A stretch of 5,075 bases of DNA from Mariniphaga sp. Lineage in GTDB: Bacteria; Bacteroidota; Bacteroidia; Bacteroidales; Prolixibacteraceae. Both the position numbers and the translations under genes were made by a program. The stretch lies in assembly GCA_025363795.1 (NCBI GenBank), contig JANYLE010000439.1:1-5075 (forward strand). The letters are read 5' to 3'. Positions 1-5,075 of this stretch are shown in pieces (within the stretch, counting starts at the first letter, position 1; every line of letters starts with the position of its first letter). The notes under the pieces are model-generated. The model did no database searches. It saw nothing but the letters and a program-made list of their open reading frames with translations, and had not been told where the DNA came from.

Positions 1-239
1 CGATCTTCCCGCGCGAGCAAAGTCCGGTACATCCACGCAGAATATTGATTAACGAGATCAACAAACAGCTTGAAATCTTTGCAAACGAGAATAAAATCAG
101 CTTTATCGACATAGGCCCCAAAATGCTCGCACCCGATGGCACACTTCCAAAAGAGATTGCGGGCGATTTCTGTCATCCGACTGAAAAAGGATACCAGATC
201 TGGGCCGACGAAATACGTTCACACGTAACTGAACCCTGA
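1..239 (+). CDS. SGNH/GDSL-type esterase, C-terminal fragment (5' end outside window)
   Basis: The frame is open from the window edge (first full codon at 3) to a TGA at 237-239, giving 78 visible residues. A TTG at 45 could be read as a start, but the frame continues upstream with convincing family sequence (IFPREQSP), so this is the tail of a longer gene. The fragment matches the end of the PAF-acetylhydrolase-like SGNH hydrolases: the IFPRxxSP loop, a FIDIGPKML strand followed by a DGTLPKEI turn, and the last catalytic block DFCHPTEKGYQIWA. In that block the Asp and His of the DxxH motif (codons at 165 and 174) are the family's catalytic pair; the nucleophile Ser lies upstream of the window. 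Relatives remove acyl groups, often acetyl groups from glycans. The fucosidase starts 51 bp downstream on the same strand, which suggests co-transcription. The exact substrate cannot be read from this piece. Confidence 0.85.
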   Translation, partial: IFPREQSPVHPRRILINEINKQLEIFANENKISFIDIGPKMLAPDGTLPKEIAGDFCHPTEKGYQIWADEIRSHVTEP

Positions 240-290
240 CATTTTATTAAGACAGATCAATAGCAATCAGATTTATAACAATCATTAATA

Positions 291-2525
291 ATGAAGACCC
301 GAAGAAGTTTAATGTTATTGCTTTGCTGCAACCTTCTGCTTTGCACTTATGCACAGGAAAAAAGAGCAGCCAATTCTATCGAAATATTACCAACAGATAA
401 TAAGGATGAAATTATCCGTAAATCGACATTGGTTGTTCCGAACGACCTGCAATACGAATGGCAACAACATGAATTTGTCGCGTTTATCCATTTCGGCCCG
501 AACACCTTTAACCGTGTGGAATGGGGAAACGGAAAAGAAGACCCGGCTGTTTTTAACCCTTCAGAACTGAATGCCGATCAATGGGTGTCGACAATTAAAG
601 CGGCTGGCATGAAAATGGCCATGGTTACCGCCAAACATCATGACGGCTTTTGCCTTTGGCAAAGTACGGTGACCAAACATTCAGTAGCCAGCTCACCCTG
701 GAAAAACGGGAAAGGCGATGTATTTGGTGAATTAACCACTGCAGCAGCAAAGCAAGGGATAAAAATCGGGGTTTACCTTTCACCCGCCGACATGCATGAG
801 ATTGAACGCGAACATGGAACCTACGGAAATAAATCACCCGTCAGAAAAGTAAAGATCCCCACCGATCCGGAACTGCAGAAAAAAGCTAAACAGGTTTTCG
901 AATACGAATTAGACGATTACAATACCCTGTTTATGAACCAGCTTTACGAAGTGTTGTCGCAATATGGACCCATTTATGAAGTGTGGTTCGATGGGGCCAA
1001 CCCGAAACCAGGAACCGGTCAGACTTACAATTACAAGGCATGGTTCGAAATGATCCGTAAACTTCAGCCCATGGCCGCTATTGCCATTAAAGGACCTGAT
1101 GTTCGCTGGTGCGGCAACGAAGGAGGCGAAACACGCGAAAGCGAATGGAGCGTCATCCCGATTCCAGAAAATCCTGACACCTACAAATGGCCCGACATGA
1201 TGAACGACGATCTGGGAAGCCGTGAGAAACTGACCAATGCAAAATACCTGCATTGGTATCCGGCAGAAACCAATACTTCCGTGCGCGGGGGATGGTTTTA
1301 CCGTGATGAAAACCAAAGCGTGCAAACGGTGAATCAACTACTCGATACCTGGTATCGTTCGGTGGGTGGAAATTCCGTGTTCCTTCTTAATATGACGCCT
1401 GACCGAAGGGGACTAATTCCCGACACGGATGTTTCGCGCCTCAAAGAGCTTGGAAGGATTATTGCTGCTTCTTTCAAGACCAACCTCATAGCAGGGAGTA
1501 CCATCACAGCATCAGATTCAGAGAAAGATTATCCTGCGAAAAACATGACCGACGGAAAACCGGAGAGCTTCTGGAAACCGAACGACGGCAAAGAATCGCC
1601 CGAAATAATCATCAAACTTCCGCGGGTAACCGAATTTAACCGGTTGGTTTTGCAGGAAGAGATCCGTACAAGAGGACAGCGAATCGAGGCTTTTGCCGTT
1701 GACATCACCGAGAACGGCAAATGGCACGAAATAGCCAAAGGGACTGTTGTTGGTTATAAAAACATCCGCCGGTTCCCGATGGTAAAAACCAATCAGTTAA
1801 GAATCCGCATTCTTGCCTCGCGCGTCTGTCCTACCCTGTCTGAAATTGGCATTTACAATGCGCCTGAAATGCTCTCAAATCCATTGATCGCAAGAAGCAA
1901 GCAAGGGTTGGTGCGCATCAGTTGCCCGGTTCCCGATCCTGAAATACATTTCACCACCGATGGATCGCAACCAAATACCCAATCGCCCCGCTATGAAAAA
2001 CCTTTTGCACTGCCCCGCGGCGGCGTGGTAAAGGCCATTGCAACAATTAACAGTTCCCGTGAGAGCAGTGAAGTGATCAGCACTAAATACGATATCTGCA
2101 GCGAAAAATGGAAAATCGTGTCAGCCGGCGATGCCCAAAAAGGATTTGATGAAAATCTGGCAATCGACGGAGATCCTAAAACAATGTGGCACACACCATG
2201 GGAAGGCAAAATAAGCAACCACCCTCACCAGCTGACAATTGATCTTGGCGAAACTACGCAATTGCGAGGCTTTAGCTATCTTCCCCGAAATGATAAAAAC
2301 TTGTCAGGCATATGCCAGACCTATCGTTTTGAAGTGAGTACGGATGGCGGAAACTGGGTTCAGGCCAAAGAAGGACGCTTTGACAACATCAGAAACAACC
2401 CGGTATTTCAGGAAATACTTTTCGAAAAAACCTTTCCGGCCAGGTTTGTCAGGTTTACAAGTTTGTCATCAGTAAATGATGATCCTTACCTGTCAGTTGC
2501 AGAGATCAGCGTGATCACCCGTTAG
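291..2525 (+). CDS. Exported GH29 alpha-L-fucosidase with F5/8C and chitobiase-C-like modules
   Basis: This 744-residue enzyme should release L-fucose from glycan ends by the retaining mechanism of family GH29. Residues 1-21 form a signal peptide (KTRRS, then a Leu/Cys-rich core, cleavage likely at TYA|QE); there is no good lipobox, so it is probably periplasmic or further exported. The catalytic barrel spans about 45-390: FIHFGP (65-70), KHHDGF (115-120), VWFDGA (231-236), GNEGGETRESEW (275-286) and GGNSVFLLNMTPDRRG (359-374). D234 in WFDG is the expected nucleophile. E277 in GNEGG is a likely acid/base: it lies 43 residues on, close to the spacing I recall for GH29 subfamily B (alpha-1,3/4-fucosidases), so that subfamily is favoured. 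Next come an F5/8C-like beta-sandwich (about 395-525), a chitobiase/hexosaminidase C-terminal-like module (about 530-600, with IHFTTDGSQPNTQSPRY) and a second F5/8C or CBM32-like domain (about 605-744). The ATG at 291 puts the signal peptide at the N-terminus. No Shine-Dalgarno site is visible. Confidence 0.95.
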   Translation: MKTRRSLMLLLCCNLLLCTYAQEKRAANSIEILPTDNKDEIIRKSTLVVPNDLQYEWQQHEFVAFIHFGPNTFNRVEWGNGKEDPAVFNPSELNADQWVSTIKAAGMKMAMVTAKHHDGFCLWQSTVTKHSVASSPWKNGKGDVFGELTTAAAKQGIKIGVYLSPADMHEIEREHGTYGNKSPVRKVKIPTDPELQKKAKQVFEYELDDYNTLFMNQLYEVLSQYGPIYEVWFDGANPKPGTGQTYNYKAWFEMIRKLQPMAAIAIKGPDVRWCGNEGGETRESEWSVIPIPENPDTYKWPDMMNDDLGSREKLTNAKYLHWYPAETNTSVRGGWFYRDENQSVQTVNQLLDTWYRSVGGNSVFLLNMTPDRRGLIPDTDVSRLKELGRIIAASFKTNLIAGSTITASDSEKDYPAKNMTDGKPESFWKPNDGKESPEIIIKLPRVTEFNRLVLQEEIRTRGQRIEAFAVDITENGKWHEIAKGTVVGYKNIRRFPMVKTNQLRIRILASRVCPTLSEIGIYNAPEMLSNPLIARSKQGLVRISCPVPDPEIHFTTDGSQPNTQSPRYEKPFALPRGGVVKAIATINSSRESSEVISTKYDICSEKWKIVSAGDAQKGFDENLAIDGDPKTMWHTPWEGKISNHPHQLTIDLGETTQLRGFSYLPRNDKNLSGICQTYRFEVSTDGGNWVQAKEGRFDNIRNNPVFQEILFEKTFPARFVRFTSLSSVNDDPYLSVAEISVITR

Positions 2526-2538
2526 TATTTATCCGGAT

Positions 2539-2564
2539 AACGGCTCAACGATTCACGGAGCGTT
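2539..2564 (+). terminator. Weak hairpin just after the fucosidase stop
   Basis: AACG-G-CTC at 2539-2546 can pair with GAGCGTT at 2558-2564, giving seven base pairs with one bulged G and an 11-base loop, followed by TTTAAAT. It begins 14 bases after the TAG stop of the fucosidase. It is much weaker than the hairpin at 2583-2621. It could be a minor terminator or 3'-end-stabilising structure, or simply chance. Confidence 0.3.
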
Positions 2565-2582
2565 TTAAATCATTTTTAATGA

Positions 2583-2621
2583 AAAAGGTGTTGGGGATAA
2601 TACTATCCACCAGCACCTTTT
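2583..2621. terminator. Strong, probably bidirectional terminator between convergent genes
   Basis: AAAAGGTG (2583-2590) pairs perfectly with CACCTTTT (2614-2621). The stem continues inward through a T-G wobble, TGG/CCA, one bulged A (2609), GG/CC and ATA/TAT to the four-base loop ATAC (2600-2603). That is about 17 base pairs in 39 bases. The plus strand continues with TCTATTT, and the minus strand leaves the stem into TCATTAAAAATG, so both directions have a U-rich end. It lies between the fucosidase stop (2525) and the stop of the minus-strand gene (2651), where a shared terminator is expected. Confidence 0.85.
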
Positions 2622-2650
2622 CTATTTGAATTGCCAGAATCTTACGGCGG

Positions 2651-3334
2651 TTATTCAGTAGGTGGCATTTTTTTGTCTTTTTCTTTTGGTTTACGGCGTC
2701 CTTTAATTTTCCGAACGGCAAACCAGCCATCAATAAAACGATTATCATCAATTATTCCTTCGAAGGCGTCATCCAGTTTGTCAAGCTCAATATGCCCTTC
2801 GGAAATCACTTCTTTAATTGATCGCGTCGCACTTTTGCGATCGTTGGTGATCAGACCAATTGCGGGCATCATTTTTTCCAGTTCGGTCAGTTCTTCACTC
2901 AGCGAATCAAGTTCTGCGGCATTAATACTATAATCGGCTGTCCGATCAAGGTATTCATTACCCCGATTAATAATGGTATTGCATTTAATCAATGCCTCTT
3001 TTTCAGGAAGTCTCATTAAAACCGATTCAGCAATCGCGACATCATCCAACAAAACTTTATCGCTGACATTTTTTGCATAATAAGAAAGCTTACAAGCAAG
3101 TTTGTAAATTTTTCTGTAAAACTCATTTAGCTTCATATTCTTCTGGTCGACATGACCACCCGGATCATTCGCGTCCTGCGCCTTATATGCAAGATCCAGC
3201 TCCTGCTCATTCTGTTCGAGTGCAAATACATTTCTGGCAATAACTGCCATTCCCGACCATACGCTCTCGTTTTTACGTATATAGGAAATCGATTCTTTTT
3301 CCATTTCCCAAAAAGTTTTACCTCTTAAGTCCAT
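2651..3334 (-). CDS. Uncharacterised all-helical cytoplasmic protein
   Basis: The frame encodes 227 residues from the ATG at 3334 (MDLRGKTFWE...) to TAA. A TTG five codons further upstream (3349) is possible, but the ATG is preferred as the stronger start. There is no signal peptide, membrane segment or catalytic motif that I recognise. The sequence reads as a chain of amphipathic helices: about 7-50, 66-90 (YRKIYKLACKLSYYAKNV), 94-108, 110-130, 138-158 (AELDSLSEELTELEKMM), 170-182 and 185-209. It ends in a basic, probably disordered tail (KIKGRRKPKEKDKK, 209-222). The order (a YAK helix, a DY.I..AEL.SL block, an R..ATR segment, then LD.L and a final F...R.I) resembles a recurring group of unnamed helical proteins I recall from Bacteroidota; this is from memory and gives no function. 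The gene converges on the fucosidase, sharing a terminator hairpin. Its upstream region contains a possible promoter and the 42-bp repeat array. It is more likely real than a shadow frame: it is long, starts sensibly and ends beside the terminator. Confidence 0.8.
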   Translation of the reverse strand: MDLRGKTFWEMEKESISYIRKNESVWSGMAVIARNVFALEQNEQELDLAYKAQDANDPGGHVDQKNMKLNEFYRKIYKLACKLSYYAKNVSDKVLLDDVAIAESVLMRLPEKEALIKCNTIINRGNEYLDRTADYSINAAELDSLSEELTELEKMMPAIGLITNDRKSATRSIKEVISEGHIELDKLDDAFEGIIDDNRFIDGWFAVRKIKGRRKPKEKDKKMPPTE

Positions 3335-3432
3335 TGCATTTATTTTCAATTAGTAAATTTGATTGGAATTTATTGCGTATACGGCGCATAATTCTGAATA
3401 GTTACAGATTTTTTGAACAATTTTCATCCGTC

Positions 3433-3446
3433 GTCGAAGATTCGAC
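3433..3446. promoter_or_regulatory. 14-bp palindrome GTCGAA-GA-TTCGAC, operator candidate
   Basis: Two perfect six-base arms are separated by two bases. The site lies about 100 bp upstream of the minus-strand gene at 3334. On the minus strand it starts where the -7-like box at 3446-3453 ends, so it would cover the expected transcription start. That is a classic position for a repressor site. The perfect symmetry is seen directly; the operator role is inferred. Confidence 0.4.
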
Positions 3447-3453
3447 AAATTTA
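3446..3453 (-). promoter_or_regulatory. Possible Bacteroidota -7 box (TAAATTTG) for the helical-protein gene
   Basis: Read on the minus strand the bases are TAAATTTG, an exact match to the Bacteroides -7 consensus TAnnTTTG. The nearest TTTG that could serve as the -33 element is at 3480-3483, but the 26-base gap is longer than usual. Transcription from here would start near 3440 and leave a leader of about 105 bases before the ATG at 3334. An exact six-base match is not rare in AT-rich DNA, so this is only a candidate. Confidence 0.35.
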
Positions 3454-3490
3454 TTTATTGTCACCTATCGTGCTGACTACAAAACCTGTT

Positions 3491-3732
3491 GTGCAAGCTG
3501 CAATATCGCTTGGGTCAACAGTCATTACAAATGTGTAATCTGCAATCCCGGCTGTGTCAATAACCATTACACTTGTGTAATCTGTAATCCCTGATGTGTT
3601 AACAGCGATTACCGTTATGTAATTTGTAATCCCGACTATGTCAATAGCCATAACAAATGTGTAATCTGCAATCCCGGCTATGTCAACAACCATTACAGAT
3701 GTGTAATCTGCAATCCCGGCTGAGTCAACAAC
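3491..3732. repeat. Tandem array of six 42-bp units
   Basis: Units start at 3491, 3533, 3575, 3617, 3659 and 3701 with a constant 42-bp step and no insertions or deletions. Units 2 and 5 agree at 38 of 42 positions. Unit 1 (3491) is degenerate in its first half, and unit 6 matches for only 32 bases before diverging. Traces of the pattern may continue below 3491. The best conserved part is TGTAATCTGCAATCCCGGC near the start of each unit; in units 3 and 4 it becomes a doubled TGTAAT heptamer. The period is a multiple of three, so frames stay open across the array by construction, on both strands. It lies between the divergent genes at 3334 and 3991. It is not a CRISPR: units abut directly and there are no unique spacers. 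Confidence 0.9.
3524..3707. promoter_or_regulatory. Five phased inverted repeats, ATTACA-N4-TGTAAT
   Basis: At each unit junction of the 42-bp array the end of one unit and the start of the next form a 16-bp inverted repeat. They lie at 3524-3539, 3566-3581, 3608-3623, 3650-3665 and 3692-3707. Three are perfect; the third has ATTACC and the fourth ATAACA in the left arm, while TGTAAT is kept in all five. The spacers vary (AATG, CTTG, GTTA, AATG, GATG), so the arms are better kept than the middle. A spacing of 42 bp is four turns of B-DNA and puts all sites on one helical face. This suits repeated binding of a dimeric protein. No binding protein is identified; the regulator encoded at 3991 is only one candidate. 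Confidence 0.45.
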
Positions 3733-3990
3733 AAAAACAGAGTTGCAGAAAATTGCCCCGAAATTGGATCAGATTTAGACATTTGTACCTGCTTTTGGTA
3801 ATTGTGCATTTTGAATAAAGCATTGCTCAGATACAATTAAACGCCTGGTTACACTTACCCAAAATCTATGAGACATCATAAATTACCACATGTCAGGCAC
3901 AGATATATTAATTCAAATAAATTTTAAATCATTGATATATTGCATTCATATATTCACTACTATTGCATAGTACTACCCAGAGGTTAGAAA
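3733..3990. other. AT-rich intergenic leader before the GntR-type gene
   Basis: No gene or RNA is recognised in these 258 bases. The last 80 or so are very AT-rich and should hold the promoter of the regulator gene, but I found no convincing TTTG/TAnnTTTG pair. The octamer TATTGCAT occurs twice (3938-3945 and 3961-3968) with start-to-start spacing of 23 bp, about two helical turns, close to the start codon. That could be a binding site for autoregulation. Confidence 0.4.
3979..3983 (+). promoter_or_regulatory. Shine-Dalgarno-like AGAGG before the GntR-type gene
   Basis: AGAGG ends seven bases before the ATG at 3991, an ideal spacing, and supports this start. Such sites are uncommon in Bacteroidota, and the other genes here lack one. 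Confidence 0.5.
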
Positions 3991-5004
3991 ATGCGAAAAA
4001 ACATTGATATCCAGTTTGAAGACAATTTAGCGACACCGAAATACCGTCAGATTATCGAAGCGATTCATCTGAAAATAAATGCGGGCGAGTTGAAAAAGGG
4101 CGATCAGCTGCCCTCGCTGAATCACCTGTGCAAACAATACGGTTTATCGCAGGATACGGTGCTTATGGCATATAATGAACTAAAAACCAAAGGGATTATC
4201 ACCTCACAGGTTGGGAAGGGCTATTTTATTCAGAATGAAAATACGGATGTCAAACACAACATCCTGCTTGTTTTCGACCGGCTTACCGCCTACAAAGAGG
4301 AGTTATACGATTCGTTTAAAGAGGCGCTGAAAAAAGATGGCAGCGAACAGATCTTTTTTCACCACAATAACCTGAAAATGTTTCAGACCATCATCGAGGG
4401 CGCAGTTGGGGAGTATTCCGAATATGTAATTATGCCTGTCGATCATCCCGATGCCATTAACCTGATCGGGAAATTACCTGTTAATAAAGTGTTTATCCTC
4501 GATCAGGGGAGAAAACAATACAAAGATCTTTACCCCTATGTTTGTCAGGATTTCGAACGGGATATTTACCGGATCTTAAAGAAGAATGTGCAGCTTGTCA
4601 ATAAATACCAGCGGATGGTGCTTGTGATCCGTAACCTGAAATCACATTACAAAGATATCGCCACCGGATTTCGCGATTATTGCAGGCAACATCCCGTTCC
4701 CTGCGAAATTGTAAGCGACATTAAATCCTTTGAAATCGGGCCATGCGATGCATTTGTGGTGGTTGACGACCGCGATCTCGATTTTCTGGTCCGTTATTCA
4801 ATCGAAAAGAAACTGATTCTTGGTTCTGACATGGGAATTATTTCCTACAACGAAACACCGCTGAAAGGGATTGTTGGCCCCGGAATAACCACCATCTCGA
4901 CCGACTTCGCCCGGATGGGCAAAAGCATGGTTGAAATGATCTTAAACAATCAAAAGTTAAAGACAGACAATCCTTTCCTGATGAATATCCGATCTTCATT
5001 CTAA
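3991..5004 (+). CDS. GntR-family regulator with LacI-like sugar-sensing domain
   Basis: This 337-residue DNA-binding repressor or activator probably controls a sugar-utilisation unit. Residues 15-82 are the GntR winged helix: TPKYRQIIEAI, then the signature LKKGDQLPSLNHLCKQYG (34-51), the recognition helix LSQDTVLMAYNELKTKG (52-68) and the wing ITSQVGKGYFI (70-80). From about 88 the protein follows the type 1 periplasmic-binding/LacI sensor fold: HNILLVFDRL (89-98), a YVIMPVDHP strand-loop (145-153), NKVFILDQG (165-173), RMVLVIRN (208-215), CDAFVVVDDRD (252-262), and the terminal GIISYNETPL...ITTISTDFARMGKSMVEMIL block (282-318), which is typical of LacI-type effector domains. Length and layout fit the arabinose-repressor-like GntR proteins of Bacteroidota, which bind sugars or their derivatives. 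It reads away from the helical-protein gene, and an exported protein starts 12 bp after its TAA, suggesting one transcript. A fucose-type effector, as for Bacteroides FucR, is tempting because of the nearby fucosidase but unproven, so no symbol is given. Confidence 0.92.
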   Translation: MRKNIDIQFEDNLATPKYRQIIEAIHLKINAGELKKGDQLPSLNHLCKQYGLSQDTVLMAYNELKTKGIITSQVGKGYFIQNENTDVKHNILLVFDRLTAYKEELYDSFKEALKKDGSEQIFFHHNNLKMFQTIIEGAVGEYSEYVIMPVDHPDAINLIGKLPVNKVFILDQGRKQYKDLYPYVCQDFERDIYRILKKNVQLVNKYQRMVLVIRNLKSHYKDIATGFRDYCRQHPVPCEIVSDIKSFEIGPCDAFVVVDDRDLDFLVRYSIEKKLILGSDMGIISYNETPLKGIVGPGITTISTDFARMGKSMVEMILNNQKLKTDNPFLMNIRSSF

Positions 5005-5016
5005 ATCGACTAAACT

Positions 5017-5075
5017 ATGAAATCAATTTTTATCGGTCTGTTGCTTTTGATCTCTTTTATTGCTAATTCGGCAAA
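5017..5075 (+). CDS. Exported protein, N-terminal fragment (runs off window)
   Basis: An ATG at 5017 opens a frame that stays open to the window edge, giving 19 full codons: MKSIFIGLLLLISFIANSA. This is a typical signal peptide, with a Lys at position 2, a hydrophobic core and an Ala/Ser-rich cleavage region. It starts 12 bases after the stop of the GntR-type gene, so the two are probably co-transcribed. In Bacteroidota such a position often holds a secreted glycoside hydrolase or binding protein, but nothing in these residues shows the function. Confidence 0.7.
   Translation, partial: MKSIFIGLLLLISFIANSA

Noticed and set aside
45..239. Small stand-alone gene starting at a TTG
   Set aside because: The frame stays open to the window edge with SGNH-family sequence before the TTG, so it is the end of a larger gene.
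291..360. Lipoprotein signal in the fucosidase
   Set aside because: The Cys residues lie in the hydrophobic core without a good lipobox, and TYA|Q fits ordinary signal peptidase cleavage better.
909..1337. 142-codon minus-strand frame inside the fucosidase
   Set aside because: The plus strand here encodes conserved GH29 motifs, so the antisense frame is a shadow.
2631..2933. Plus-strand Ser-rich frame opposite the helical-protein gene
   Set aside because: Low-complexity antisense shadow. The minus-strand frame is longer and has sensible protein character.
3334..3594. Plus-strand frame with a Cys/Asn-rich repeat (CVICNPG)
   Set aside because: It starts inside the opposite-strand gene's 5' end, is open mainly because the array period is a multiple of three, and has no convincing start or homology.
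3491..3732. CRISPR array
   Set aside because: The whole 42-bp unit repeats without unique spacers, and no cas gene is present.

Overview
The window looks like Bacteroidota DNA, probably a polysaccharide-degrading member of the Bacteroidales/Marinilabiliales. The reasons are a large modular secreted fucosidase, an SGNH esterase beside it, a GntR-type regulator with a sugar-binding-like sensor domain, the near absence of Shine-Dalgarno sites, and one match to the Bacteroides -7 promoter box (TAnnTTTG). This placement is inferred from protein character and not from a marker gene.

Layout: (1) positions 1-239 hold the C-terminal end of an SGNH/GDSL-type hydrolase. (2) After a 51-bp gap, 291-2525 encodes an exported 744-residue GH29 alpha-L-fucosidase with two discoidin-like (F5/8C) modules and a chitobiase-C-terminal-like module. 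(3) A strong hairpin at 2583-2621, probably a terminator for both strands, separates this gene from a convergent minus-strand gene. (4) That gene, 2651-3334, encodes an uncharacterised cytoplasmic, all-helical protein of 227 residues. (5) A 656-bp non-coding region (3335-3990) follows. It holds a possible minus-strand promoter with a 14-bp palindrome at its expected start site, and an array of six units of exactly 42 bp (3491-3732). Each of the five internal unit junctions forms an ATTACA-N4-TGTAAT inverted repeat or a one-mismatch version of it. (6) 3991-5004 encodes a GntR-type regulator with a LacI/periplasmic-binding-protein-like sensor. (7) Twelve bases later, the first 19 codons of an exported protein run off the window.

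The SGNH hydrolase and the fucosidase look like one glycan-degradation transcription unit. The regulator and the exported protein after it look like the start of a second, probably carbohydrate-related unit. The regulator could respond to a sugar released by enzymes such as the fucosidase, but this rests on proximity only. The helical protein does not fit the carbohydrate theme.

The feature most worth a second look is the 42-bp array. Its period equals four turns of B-DNA, so its palindromes lie on one face of the helix. It sits directly upstream of the possible promoter of the uncharacterised gene.
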